From: a virus
Virus record (IMG/VR): IMGVR_UViG_3300044970_001347
Location: 1-30,094 of that record
DNA: 30,094 bases
Reading direction: 5' to 3' (one strand)
Shown here: positions 1 to 6,690 of the stretch, one piece after another
Numbering within the stretch: position 1 is the first letter of the stretch
How the letters are laid out: every line of letters starts with the position of its first letter
Program-made: the position numbers and the translations under genes
Notes under the pieces: model-generated
Told to the model about the DNA's origin: nothing
The model's input: only the letters and a program-made list of their open reading frames with translations
Database searches by the model: none

Positions 1-151
1 GGCGCTCGTGCGCCTCATCCAGCGATTGGCTCAGCCATGCCCGATCGGGGTCACTGTCGACGGTCAGGCCCTCGACGAATGCTGCGGCTGGGTCATGGCC
101 GGACGGAGCGCAGATCCACTCGCGGCCGCGGCGCAGGTAATAGCTGATCAC
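1..151 (-). CDS. Small hypothetical protein, cut by the left edge
   Basis: This reading frame starts at a GTG (149-151) that overlaps the TGA stop of the upstream gene (148-150), the same coupled junction seen through most of this operon. The first 50 codons are open to the window edge; the protein begins M-I-S-Y-Y-L-R-R-G and has a mixed soluble composition with many acidic residues. It is not recognised. The coupling to its neighbour and the clean frame are the reasons for calling it; the C-terminus lies outside the window. Confidence 0.55.
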   Translation of the reverse strand, partial: MISYYLRRGREWICAPSGHDPAAAFVEGLTVDSDPDRAWLSQSLDEAHER

Positions 152-360
152 TGGTCGATGATGGAGATTGGGATGGTGGACAGGTGGATGCGGGGGATCA
201 GCCACGCTGAGGCGTCGGTCGTGGCCAGCACCTCATACCAGGGCCAGCCACGGATTGTCAGCACCGCTGTGACTCGTGCGGTCTGCAGCGGCCCCCAGCC
301 GCGCACGTAGACGGTTTGGCCACGCTCGTAGCGTTGGCCGCGGCGGTGGCGTCTGGTCAT
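148..360 (-). CDS. Small basic hypothetical protein (70 aa)
   Basis: A 70-residue protein whose N-terminus is strongly basic (MTRRHRRGQRYERGQTVYV) and whose middle alternates hydrophobic and polar residues, so a small beta-barrel fold is possible. The phrase GQTVYVRGWG resembles the start of small KOW/SH3-like barrels, but this is only an impression. Its ATG overlaps the stop of the 50-aa gene upstream (ATGA), and its own stop overlaps the GTG of the next gene. No function is assigned. Confidence 0.55.
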   Translation of the reverse strand: MTRRHRRGQRYERGQTVYVRGWGPLQTARVTAVLTIRGWPWYEVLATTDASAWLIPRIHLSTIPISIIDQ

Positions 361-509
361 TGCTTCAGCGCCTGGCAGGCACGGACGACACCAGCTTGGC
401 AGTCCTTGCGCGTCATGTCGTCAAGGGTGGTGGTGAGGCACCACAAGGCGGCGCCGGAAAGGCCAACGGTCATGGTGCAGCAGGCAACGGTGCGGAGGAA
501 GAGGTTCAT
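357..509 (-). CDS. Tiny predicted membrane or exported protein (50 aa)
   Basis: A 50-codon frame beginning MNLFLRTVACCTMTVG and ending in QALKQ. Residues about 4-27 form a hydrophobic stretch rich in Ala, Cys, Leu and Thr, fitting one transmembrane helix or an uncleaved signal anchor. The remaining tail is short and polar with two more cysteines. The stop codon overlaps the start of the next gene (ATGA), which supports it as real. Phage operons often carry such one-helix proteins, but no spanin or holin partner is visible, so no lysis role is claimed. Confidence 0.5.
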   Translation of the reverse strand: MNLFLRTVACCTMTVGLSGAALWCLTTTLDDMTRKDCQAGVVRACQALKQ

Positions 510-639
510 GGGTCGATGGGGTGATGAGCCTCGCGGCTCGTGCGCGCATCATCGCGGCGGACTGCAGCGCCGCCAGCCCTGTTGTCGCAGTTCGTTACAT
601 GGCTGCCGCACCTAGCATCAGGCGAGCGGCTGGCTGCGG

Positions 640-939
640 ATGCAAGCGCGGATTGATGACACCGAGTTCGTCCCAGCCCGCACCGCCCGCCATCGATTCC
701 GAGCCAGCATCTTCGAGGCCTGGGAGCATCGCTGCGCCTACTGCGACGCGCCGGCTCAGTCGCTCGATCACATCTGGCCCAAGGTGAAGGGCGGCCTCAC
801 CGTGCGCTCAAACCTGGCGCCGGCTTGCCTTCCTTGTAACAGGCTTAAGGGACACAAGGAGGTGTTCAGCTGGTGGCGTGAGCAGCCGCATTGGAGCGAG
901 CTGGGTCAGGCCCGGCTGCTCGACTGGCTCACCCCATAA
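640..939 (+). CDS. HNH endonuclease
   Basis: A 99-residue HNH nuclease. The beta-beta-alpha-metal core is intact: a first zinc knuckle CAYC near residue 32, the catalytic histidine in LDHIWP, a glycine-rich turn and an Asn in SNLAPAC, and the second knuckle CLPC followed by NRLKG. The ATG at 640 is the first good start after an in-frame TAG (613-615); no strong ribosome site is visible. It is the only plus-strand gene in the first 8 kb and its end overlaps the converging gene by 34 bases. HNH enzymes in phages serve packaging or homing; here it is far from the terminase, so a free-standing homing-type nicking enzyme is more likely. That is inference. Confidence 0.85.
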   Translation: MQARIDDTEFVPARTARHRFRASIFEAWEHRCAYCDAPAQSLDHIWPKVKGGLTVRSNLAPACLPCNRLKGHKEVFSWWREQPHWSELGQARLLDWLTP

Positions 940-1397
940 AGCGAGCACTCGCTGGCAAACCACGGCTCGTCGACCGCCTCAGGGAAGCCGAAGGCGCAGG
1001 AGCCGTTGCCGTAGTGCTCACAGCTGGAGCAGTAGCGCTTGTTGATCGGGCCATCAACCAGGCGCCACGTCTTGCCCGTCACAATCTGCTGGATCGTCTG
1101 CCGGCGCACGTTGAACTCGATCGCCAAGTCACGCTGAAGCACGCCGCGTGCTGCGGCATTGCGGATCACCAGCACTTCATCAGCGGTCAGCTTCTGCGGT
1201 TTCGGCGCGGTGGGCTTCGTGATCACCTCCTGGGCCAGGCGCTCGTGCTTGCCAGGCTCTTGGATGGTGCGAATGAGAGCGCTGCAGTGGTTGCAGCGTC
1301 GCAGCCGCCGCCGGTGGCCGTTTGCCAGGGTGTAGGTGCTGTCTGTGCCGATGCCGCGCGTCGCTCCGCAGCATGGACACGCCAATGGTTTGCGCAT
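906..1397 (-). CDS. Zinc-ribbon/HTH protein with C-terminal cysteine cluster
   Basis: A 163-residue protein in three parts. Residues 1-45 form a zinc ribbon (cysteines 7, 10, 35 and 38) with a basic run HRRRLRRC that recalls the NrdR-type ribbon, but no ATP-cone follows. The middle (about 68-112, starting LTADEVLVIRN) looks like a helix-turn-helix with the pattern 'L..DLAIEFNVRRQTIQQIV'. The tail has a second cluster, CSSCEHY, with further cysteines, of unknown role. The start is uncertain: ATG at 1397 is preferred because the ribbon follows at once; a GTG at 1436 would add 13 mostly hydrophobic residues. Likely a DNA-binding regulator; exact role unknown. Confidence 0.65.
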   Translation of the reverse strand: MRKPLACPCCGATRGIGTDSTYTLANGHRRRLRRCNHCSALIRTIQEPGKHERLAQEVITKPTAPKPQKLTADEVLVIRNAAARGVLQRDLAIEFNVRRQTIQQIVTGKTWRLVDGPINKRYCSSCEHYGNGSCAFGFPEAVDEPWFASECSLYGVSQSSSRA

Positions 1398-1537
1398 GAT
1401 GGTGTAAAGAATGGCCGGGCCTCCGATACCGCACACTGCGGCAGCCAGGACCCCAGGCCTGACTGCGGCGGTGCTCGCCCTTGCGGGTGGAGCCGACCCG
1501 GCTGGGGGTCAGGTTAGGTGGTGAGCGGTGGGGTCAG

Positions 1538-1720
1538 TCATTCCTGCACCTCCAGCGCCAGGCGGATGTCGCGGCCTATGCCGACTGTGCCCCAGCGGAC
1601 GTAGCGCAGCACTCTTGGAATGCCGATGCCAAGCGGATCAAGTGCTTCGAGGATGCTGGTGTCCGAGTTGATCCACCAGAACGGGCCGATGCGGCCTTGG
1701 TCTGAGTCGATGCTGATCAT
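1538..1720 (-). CDS. Small hypothetical protein (60 aa)
   Basis: A 60-residue protein starting MISIDSDQGRIGPFWWIN. Its ATG lies inside the stop of the RlpA-like gene (ATGA overlap), so it is probably translationally coupled to it. A longer in-frame version reaching to 1876 would run through the RlpA-like coding region and is rejected. No known family is recognised. Downstream, 1437-1537 holds no convincing gene; a ten-codon frame overlapping this stop (about 1505-1540) is too short to support. Confidence 0.5.
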   Translation of the reverse strand: MISIDSDQGRIGPFWWINSDTSILEALDPLGIGIPRVLRYVRWGTVGIGRDIRLALEVQE

Positions 1721-2073
1721 TGATGCGAGATGCGAACAGTGGCGATGCCGTCGAGCGGCACATTCAAACGATGGGCAGCACCGGCGCTCAGGTCGATCGA
1801 GCTGCAGTCGCAGCGATCCGTGACACGGACCGTGAGCCGGCGGCCCTGGTGGCGCACCGTCACCGGCGTGCCACACGGCAGCCAGGGATGGGCAGCGCTG
1901 ACACCCCAGTGCTGGTAGGTGCCGCCGCAGTAGGTGACGCGGCCGTGAAACCAGCTGTCGTAGACGGTTGCGGTCACAGGGCGGCCGTGGCCGGCGCCGT
2001 GGTGAGCTTCAGCAGGGGGAACAGGCACCAGCTGCTGCAGCACGGCAGCGAAGGTGATGAGGGTTCGTTTCAT
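1717..2073 (-). CDS. RlpA-like double-psi beta-barrel exported protein
   Basis: A 118-residue protein with a signal peptide (MKRTLITFAAVLQQLVPVPP, likely cleavage after AEA near residue 23) and one RlpA-like double-psi beta-barrel. Visible family features are ATVYDSWFHGR, the phrase GTPVTVRHQGRRLTVRVTD, then DRC and IDLSAGAAHRL. RlpA-type barrels bind or cleave peptidoglycan glycan strands lacking stem peptides, outside the inner membrane. There is no SPOR domain. It sits in the early operon, coupled by ATGA overlaps on both sides, rather than in a lysis cassette. Function in the phage could be cell-wall remodelling or exclusion; this is inference. Confidence 0.75.
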   Translation of the reverse strand: MKRTLITFAAVLQQLVPVPPAEAHHGAGHGRPVTATVYDSWFHGRVTYCGGTYQHWGVSAAHPWLPCGTPVTVRHQGRRLTVRVTDRCDCSSIDLSAGAAHRLNVPLDGIATVRISHQ

Positions 2074-2282
2074 CTCAGAGTCGGATTGCGTTCTTCAGCA
2101 GTCAGGCTTGGGTGATCCTCTTCTGGCTCAGCGCAGGCGTCGTGCTCTTCGACCCACTGCTCGCCCAGCCATGCGGCTTCGTGCAGTGGGATCGGCAGCT
2201 CTAGCTCCTGCTCAGCGCCGCAGATCTCGCAGCGAAACACCGGCGGCTCGGCGGCCAGGTCAATGACGCAATGATCGCTCAT
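2070..2282 (-). CDS. Small zinc-knuckle-like protein (70 aa)
   Basis: A 70-residue acidic protein starting MSDHCVIDLAAEPPVFRCEI. It has one CxxC pair (CEIC, residues 18-21) followed by a helical segment and a second metal-ligand candidate, WVEEHDAC, giving a possible C-C-H-C zinc site. This arrangement (short beta segment, CxxC, about 25 residues, HxxC) is common among small phage proteins. Start and stop both overlap neighbouring genes by four bases (ATGA), which fixes the start at 2282 rather than the longer frame that extends upstream into other genes. Function unknown. Confidence 0.6.
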   Translation of the reverse strand: MSDHCVIDLAAEPPVFRCEICGAEQELELPIPLHEAAWLGEQWVEEHDACAEPEEDHPSLTAEERNPTLR

Positions 2283-2581
2283 CGCTCCACCCCGTTGAGC
2301 CGATCGGCCACCAGCTGCGCATAGCCAGCGATGTCGTGCCAGCTGTCGGCATAGTCGGGATCGCCGTTGATAATCCGGCCGATCTTGTGGCAGATCATGT
2401 CGAGGGCTTCCTGCTGGTCCGGGGCCAGGTGGTTGCCGTGTGATCCATCGGCTCTGGTCCGGCCCAGCGGTGTGTGCTCGCTGATGACGGTCTTCAGATC
2501 TTGGGTGATGCGTGCGTGGCCTATGAAGCGGCCGTAGCGCTGGCCCCGCTCGGTGAGCGTGGCGGTGATGTCGGTGGTCAT
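2279..2581 (-). CDS. DUF6378-type phage protein
   Basis: A 100-residue protein matching from memory the DUF6378 pattern: an N-terminal RGQRYGRF, then HARITQDLK, and a C-terminal block 'QQEALDMICHKIGRIINGD' followed by DSWHDIAGYAQL. The glutamate/lysine-rich helices and the DSWxDIAGY signature recall the all-alpha MazG-like NTP pyrophosphatase fold, but catalytic acidic clusters are not obvious, so enzymatic activity is not claimed. It is coupled to the methyltransferase upstream and the small zinc protein downstream by ATGA overlaps. Soluble, cytoplasmic. Confidence 0.7.
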   Translation of the reverse strand: MTTDITATLTERGQRYGRFIGHARITQDLKTVISEHTPLGRTRADGSHGNHLAPDQQEALDMICHKIGRIINGDPDYADSWHDIAGYAQLVADRLNGVER

Positions 2582-3996
2582 TTGGTCGTCGTGCGTGTGG
2601 ACTTGCGCCGGAGCTTCTCCGGCAAGGTGAGCCCCTTGATGCGTGCGACGCGCGCGTTAAGCGCCGCCCAGTCCTCGAGGGACTTAAACCGGAAGTGGCC
2701 GGTGCCCTTCTTGTAGACCTTGAACTCGAAGAAGCCCCAGTCGAGCCACACGCCGGGCTCCAGCCGGTTGTAGCCGCAGGCGGGATCCTCGACCTTGGCA
2801 TAGGGCCGGCCGGTGATGTAGCAGAGCGCCTTGATCAAATCCCTGATGTGCGGGAAGTTGCCGCTCCACTGCTTCAAGCTCACGGTGTGAGGCCGCCAGT
2901 CAGGCTCGGCGATGTAGGGCACGATGAACTTCTGGTTGAACAGGTAGGCGTCATTGGTCGCCCAGCCTTCAACCTGCCAGCGGTTCTCCTTCGTGTGGCG
3001 CGTGAGCTCATCAAACGCGGCTTCGACCGCGCGGTCGATCCGTTGCTCTGATGTGCCGGCAATGATCTGCAGCATCCGGAACAGGTTCCGCTCCGTGAAC
3101 GGCACCTTCGTCTGCTGCTCCACGAACGTGTTGATGTCCCCCTGGAGCTGGCTAGTGGCGATCTCGCGCGGCAGCATCTCGGCGATCACCGATTCCCAGA
3201 ACGCCTTCTGCAGCTCCTTGCGAAAGCTGTTGCGGCTGGCGGCGCAGCCCTCCATCGTGATCTGGAGGCCCAGCTCGCCTTTGTAGATGCCGCCCACCTG
3301 GGCCTGCAGGCGCACGCCGGCCTCGAGCTGCTGGTCGTAGATGCGGCAGGCCTCGACGTAGCGGTTCACCAGGTCGCGCGAGCGGCGGTAGCGGATCAGC
3401 CCCTGGCCCTGGGCCTCGATGTCGTCGGGGCCCAGGAAGAACCCGTCGAACTCGTCAGCGTCGGGCCGGCTACCAGGCTTGGTGAGGCGGACCAGGCCGA
3501 TCTCGCAGCGCGTCGTGCGCTCGGCATCCTCGAACACCGGGCCCAGGTTCTGGCGGCTGCCGTAGGAAGCGATCAACGTGCGCAGCTCCCGGCTGGCGCG
3601 GAACCCGTAACGGCTGTCGTCGATCGTGTTCCAGTTGCACAGGCTGACGATCTCGCAGCCGGCCGGGGCGATGGCCCAGGCGTGCAAGATGTGACGCTCG
3701 TCCGCGCTGAAGGGCGGGTTCATCACCACCAGGTCGGCGTGGCTGATCTGCTCAGCGGTGATGGCCAGCCAGTCGTTGCCAATCAGCCGGCTGCCCTGGA
3801 TGGCGGCGAGGATCGCCCGCAGCTTCGGCTCGGGCTCCACCGCCAGCACCTCGGCAGCGCCGCGGGCCATGGCCTCGGTGACCAGGTTGCCGCTGCCGGC
3901 GGATGGCTCCACCACCACCCGACCGCGCAGGTCGAGCGGGTCGAGCATGGTGGCCGCCACCTCTGGCGGCGTGGGGTAGAAGTCGGCGTTGAACAT
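2578..3996 (-). CDS. DNA methyltransferase-like protein with DUF4942-type C-terminus
   Basis: A 472-residue class I SAM-dependent methyltransferase. The N-terminus has FYPTPP (6-11), SAM-binding motif I VEPSAGSGNL (29-38), an acidic residue at the end of strand 2 (VEPEP) and the catalytic motif NPPF (93-96), typical of N6-adenine or N4-cytosine enzymes. The C-terminal two thirds, with GFFEFKVYKKGTGHFRF near the end, look like DUF4942, a domain found with phage and plasmid methyltransferases. The start ATG at 3996 has a strong GGGGGAGGAG ribosome site and a one-base stop-start overlap with the upstream gene; a longer frame upstream overlaps that gene and is rejected. Probably self-protection against restriction; the target sequence is unknown. 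Confidence 0.8.
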   Translation of the reverse strand: MFNADFYPTPPEVAATMLDPLDLRGRVVVEPSAGSGNLVTEAMARGAAEVLAVEPEPKLRAILAAIQGSRLIGNDWLAITAEQISHADLVVMNPPFSADERHILHAWAIAPAGCEIVSLCNWNTIDDSRYGFRASRELRTLIASYGSRQNLGPVFEDAERTTRCEIGLVRLTKPGSRPDADEFDGFFLGPDDIEAQGQGLIRYRRSRDLVNRYVEACRIYDQQLEAGVRLQAQVGGIYKGELGLQITMEGCAASRNSFRKELQKAFWESVIAEMLPREIATSQLQGDINTFVEQQTKVPFTERNLFRMLQIIAGTSEQRIDRAVEAAFDELTRHTKENRWQVEGWATNDAYLFNQKFIVPYIAEPDWRPHTVSLKQWSGNFPHIRDLIKALCYITGRPYAKVEDPACGYNRLEPGVWLDWGFFEFKVYKKGTGHFRFKSLEDWAALNARVARIKGLTLPEKLRRKSTRTTTK

Positions 3997-4259
3997 CACT
4001 CCTCCCCCAGCGCCCGCATGTGGTTCTCGACGATCGCCATCAGGGTGTGCGGCACCTGCGGATGCTTGGGCACCCAGCGCTTCGGATCCCAACCCGCACC
4101 GGTCCATCGCGCGGTCTGTTCCAGCAGCTTGCGCTTGCCGTTGTGCTTCAGGAACCGCACCACCATCGGGTCAGTCACGTAACGGGGCTGGCGCTCGACC
4201 GTCCACCAAGGACCGAATTGAGCGATGTCGTGCGTGTCGCGGTGGATCAGCTCAGCCAT
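3996..4259 (-). CDS. Small hypothetical protein, paralogue of the next gene upstream
   Basis: An 87-residue protein (MAELIHRDTHDI...). It aligns by eye with the 92-aa product of the adjacent gene at 4252-4530: both have a Trp-rich start (WWTV / GWTI), VRF followed by GKRKLLEQ or GQRKLLDQ, then RWVPKHPQVP or RWLPKPPVVP, and end with VENHM or VAHMS. This indicates an old tandem duplication. It overlaps its paralogue by eight bases and touches the methyltransferase start. The family is not recognised. Confidence 0.6.
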   Translation of the reverse strand: MAELIHRDTHDIAQFGPWWTVERQPRYVTDPMVVRFLKHNGKRKLLEQTARWTGAGWDPKRWVPKHPQVPHTLMAIVENHMRALGEE

Positions 4260-4530
4260 CGGCCCGATCCTCGAAGCTCATGTGGGCCACCACCTTGTCG
4301 ATCAGCCACTGGGGCACGACTGGCGGCTTTGGCAGCCAGCGACTAGCTGTCCAGGCTTGCGCGTAAGGATCCCACTCGGCGATCTGATCGAGCAGCTTGC
4401 GTTGGCCGGTGGTGCGGTAGAAGCGCACCAGGTTGGCATTGCGGCTGAAGGTCGGGTCTTGGGTGATCGTCCAGCCTGCGCCTGGCGTGTTGGCGTTGGC
4501 GGGCGACTGGTAGATGACGCGCGGTGCCAT
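4252..4530 (-). CDS. Small hypothetical protein, first copy of a tandem pair
   Basis: A 92-residue protein beginning MAPRVIYQSPANANTPG. The core from residue about 20 matches its downstream neighbour (see 3996-4259): conserved LVRFYR, QRKLLDQ, SRWLPKPP and a hydrophobic C-terminal helix. The ATG at 4530 is chosen because it overlaps the upstream stop (TGATG) and follows a GGGAGGTGG ribosome site; a GTG one codon earlier is possible. The conserved Trp, Arg, Lys and Pro residues suggest a compact domain of about 65 residues, function unknown. Confidence 0.6.
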   Translation of the reverse strand: MAPRVIYQSPANANTPGAGWTITQDPTFSRNANLVRFYRTTGQRKLLDQIAEWDPYAQAWTASRWLPKPPVVPQWLIDKVVAHMSFEDRADG

Positions 4531-4706
4531 CACGCCACCTCCCGGGGCCAGAATTGGCGCACGGACTCGATGTCCTCATCGCCGCGGGCCAGGAAACAGG
4601 CCCGGGCTTCGGCGTCTTCCAGGCAGTCGGCGTCGATCAGGAGGCCGCGGCCGATCACGTCACCGCTCGGTGCGATGTCGCGGTAGTGGATCTTGAACAG
4701 GGTCAT
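4530..4706 (-). CDS. Small hypothetical protein (58 aa)
   Basis: A 58-residue acidic protein starting MTLFKIHYRDIAPSGDVIG. It has an alternating beta-like first half and a helical second half (LEDAEARACFLA), an arrangement common in small phage proteins that bind other proteins or nucleic acid, but no family is recognised. The ATG at 4706 is preferred to an earlier in-frame start at 4748 because the upstream part codes for proline runs through the hairpin-bearing leader. It is the first gene after a 69-base intergenic space, so it may begin a sub-operon. Confidence 0.5.
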   Translation of the reverse strand: MTLFKIHYRDIAPSGDVIGRGLLIDADCLEDAEARACFLARGDEDIESVRQFWPREVA

Positions 4707-4722
4707 GGTTTGTTGAGGTGGT

Positions 4723-4769
4723 GGGGGTCGCCCCCCGTGATCTGACAATAGGGGCTGACGCTTGCCCCT
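4723..4769 (-). promoter_or_regulatory. Leader with two hairpins between early genes
   Basis: This 69-base gap is the longest clear gap in the leftward operon apart from the one next to the HNH gene. Read on the minus strand it holds a six-base stem AGGGGC/GCCCCT (4750-4769, eight-base loop) followed by ATTGT, then a GGGGG/CCCCC hairpin (about 4723-4735) just before the next start. The first could be a weak terminator or attenuator and the second could modulate translation. No convincing promoter hexamers are seen. Confidence 0.35.
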
Positions 4770-4775
4770 AGCGAG

Positions 4776-5246
4776 TCACCGTAACAACGCTTCACAATCC
4801 ATCGGTGTTGCCACGAGCTCCCACCGCTCACGCAGCACCCGCTGGTGGCCAGCGAGGAAGCTCCGCATCGTCTGGCGCGGGATCCCCTGGCGCTGCGCCC
4901 ACGCCCAGCGCCCGCTCACCGGGATCCGCACCGGCCGCTTGCGCGACAGGTCGCGCAGCATCCACGCCGGCTCATCCTCCGGCCGCGGCTGGTCACCTTC
5001 GGTGCGTTGCACCCACCAGATCCACGTGCCGCCGCTGTTGCTGATCGAGGCCCGCCGCAGCAGGCCCAGGTTCTCCAGCTTGCGAATGCTCCGGTTGAGC
5101 GTCGCCCGATCGGTGCCGAGCTGCTCGGCCAGGTCGTGCAGCGTGAGCCACCAACCTGGCGCGAGCTGCTCGAGCTGCACCAACACCAGCACCAGTTCGG
5201 CGCGGTGGCGCCGCCGCAGCGACGCCAGGAACGCAGGCTCGATCAC
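4776..5246 (-). CDS. Winged-helix DNA-binding protein
   Basis: A 156-residue protein with a MarR-like winged helix in the first half: helices around RAELVLVLVQLEQL, the helix-turn-helix LTLHDLAEQLGTDRATLNRSIRKLENLGLL split as 'LAEQLG' and 'RATLNRSIRKLE', and a wing with NSGGTWIWW. The C-terminal part (residues about 75-156) is basic, with QRQGIPRQTMRSFLAGHQR, and may contact DNA or a partner. The start is a GTG one base after the SSB stop; there is no alternative ATG before the domain. Likely a regulator or replication accessory of the early operon. Confidence 0.65.
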   Translation of the reverse strand: MIEPAFLASLRRRHRAELVLVLVQLEQLAPGWWLTLHDLAEQLGTDRATLNRSIRKLENLGLLRRASISNSGGTWIWWVQRTEGDQPRPEDEPAWMLRDLSRKRPVRIPVSGRWAWAQRQGIPRQTMRSFLAGHQRVLRERWELVATPMDCEALLR

Positions 5247-5247
5247 C

Positions 5248-5721
5248 TCAGAACGGGATGTCGCTCGCGGCCACGGTGCCGTTCGCTGGGTTCGGGGCCC
5301 AGCCGGCCGCGGCCAGATGCGCGGGCTGCGCAGCAGGTGCAGGCGCGGCGGCCGGAGCAGCAGGAGCAGCAGGCGGCTGCTGGATCAGCTGCCATTGCCT
5401 CACGATGCACACAAGCGCCACGCGATCCTCGCCGGTGCTCCGATCGGTCCAGCGGTCGGTCTTCACCCGGCCCACCACATGAACCTCCTGGCCCTTGCGG
5501 CACGCATCCGCAAACCGCTGGCCATCCTCTCCCCAGATCTCCAACTTGATCCAGTCGGGCTCTTGGCCGTCGTCCTTCTTGGCGCCTGGCCGGTTGATGC
5601 CGATGCTTGCGTTGCAGACGCTGTTCCCGTTCTGCAGGAAGCGCATCTCAGGATCGCGCCCCAGGCGGCCGATGAAGTGATGCGAGCTCGCCCGCAGCAG
5701 GGTGTTGATGATTTCGCTCAT
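5248..5721 (-). CDS. ssb: Single-stranded DNA-binding protein
   Basis: A 157-residue SSB. The OB fold spans about residues 1-112 (FIGRLGRDPEMRF, GNSVCNASIGI, WIKLEIWGEDGQRFAD, GQEVHVVGRVKTDRW). An Ala/Pro-rich flexible linker follows and the acidic tip ends DIPF, the conserved tail that recruits partner proteins. The start ATG (5719-5721) overlaps the upstream HTH gene stop; 13 further upstream residues in frame are rejected. It sits with RecT- and RecE-like genes, fitting phage recombination and replication on single strands. Confidence 0.92.
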   Translation of the reverse strand: MSEIINTLLRASSHHFIGRLGRDPEMRFLQNGNSVCNASIGINRPGAKKDDGQEPDWIKLEIWGEDGQRFADACRKGQEVHVVGRVKTDRWTDRSTGEDRVALVCIVRQWQLIQQPPAAPAAPAAAPAPAAQPAHLAAAGWAPNPANGTVAASDIPF

Positions 5722-5933
5722 GCTGATGGTTGTGGTTGTTCTTCCTCGTTGCCCAGCCATTGCTGGCTGAGCCTCTCGAAAGCGTGGATCCCCTCAGAGG
5801 GGTAAAGCACCCGGGCGCCAACCCGGATAAACGGCGGGCCCTTGCCCGCATAGCGCCAGTTGGCGAGCGTCTGGTCGCTGAGCCGCCATCGGTCGGCGAG
5901 CTCCTTAGAGGTCAAGTACGCACGTTCGCCCAT
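5718..5933 (-). CDS. AlpA/excisionase-type helix-turn-helix protein
   Basis: A 71-residue MerR-like HTH of the AlpA/excisionase type: YLTSKELADRWRLSDQTLAN gives the recognition helix, followed by WRYAGKGPPFIRVG and VLYPSEGIHAFE, the usual winged turn. The ATG at 5933 has an AAGGAAGG ribosome site and follows 16 bases after the RecT stop; a TTG one codon earlier is possible. Such proteins act as Xis-like architectural factors or transcription regulators. No integrase is present in the window, so the excision role is unproven. Confidence 0.8.
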   Translation of the reverse strand: MGERAYLTSKELADRWRLSDQTLANWRYAGKGPPFIRVGARVLYPSEGIHAFERLSQQWLGNEEEQPQPSA

Positions 5934-5949
5934 CAACTAAACACCTTCC

Positions 5950-6690
5950 TTAAAACGGATCATCGACGTCAATGACCTCTGGGGTTTCTGATTCGTTGCT
6001 TGGCGTTGCTTCGGCGACAGGTTGTTTCTCGCCAGAATCCGACTCTGACACCGCAACGCTTGCGGCGATCTGCCGGTTGAGATCGGTGACCACATCACCA
6101 CTGCTGGCCGGCACCTCAGCGACGCTCACCGGCCGCACCTCGGCTTCCTCACGCACACCCAGGCCGAACAGCACCTCAGGCATGTAGAGGTTGATCAGCC
6201 GCGTGGCCGCACGCCACCGCAGCATCTGCTCGGGGATGGACTGGTACTTGGAATTGCGGGTCCAGCCGTCGGCCTTGGCCTCCTTCATGGTCACAGTCGC
6301 GGTGATCACCTCGCCGGTCTCGCGCATCACCGCCGAGGCGGTGACCTCCAGTGCCTGATCCTGGCCCTTGCTTTTCCAGGTGACCGGGCCCTGGAGCAGG
6401 CCGCTCTTGTTGGCGCGGCTGATGGCAAAGCGGGCCGAGGTGTTCGGCCTGCCGTTGATGATCGATACCTCCTGGAACATCACCATCGGATGCTCGCCCA
6501 GCTGCTGGGCGTACATCAGGGCGACCATGCAGGCCTCGGGCTTGCCTTGGAAGTGGCCCGGCACCATGCCGGACATCGAGAACGCCTTGCTCACCCGGTA
6601 GAGGTGATCGAGCGCAGCGCCGTCGTGCAGGAAGGCCAGCGTGCTGGCCGGCTGCTGGGTTGTGGTCGTGAGGGCTGTGGAGTCACTCAT
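5950..6690 (-). CDS. RecT-like single-strand annealing protein
   Basis: A 246-residue RecT-family protein. The recognisable core is CMVALMYAQQLGEHPMVMFQ then VSIINGRPNTSARFA, later TVTMKEAKADGW and SIPEQMLRWRAATRLINLYM, matching the family order of 'substrate-level' helix, INGKP motif and Arg-rich C-terminal helix. The last 60 residues are acidic and end DVDDPF, resembling an SSB-type tail. It would anneal complementary strands made by the RecE-like exonuclease two genes upstream. Its start overlaps the 69-aa gene by eight bases. Confidence 0.82.
   Translation of the reverse strand: MSDSTALTTTTQQPASTLAFLHDGAALDHLYRVSKAFSMSGMVPGHFQGKPEACMVALMYAQQLGEHPMVMFQEVSIINGRPNTSARFAISRANKSGLLQGPVTWKSKGQDQALEVTASAVMRETGEVITATVTMKEAKADGWTRNSKYQSIPEQMLRWRAATRLINLYMPEVLFGLGVREEAEVRPVSVAEVPASSGDVVTDLNRQIAASVAVSESDSGEKQPVAEATPSNESETPEVIDVDDPF

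Noticed and set aside
521-787. 88-codon plus-strand frame upstream of the HNH gene
   Set aside because: Low-complexity Ala/Ser/Arg-rich frame overlapping the HNH start, with no homologous features; 510-639 appears to be non-coding.
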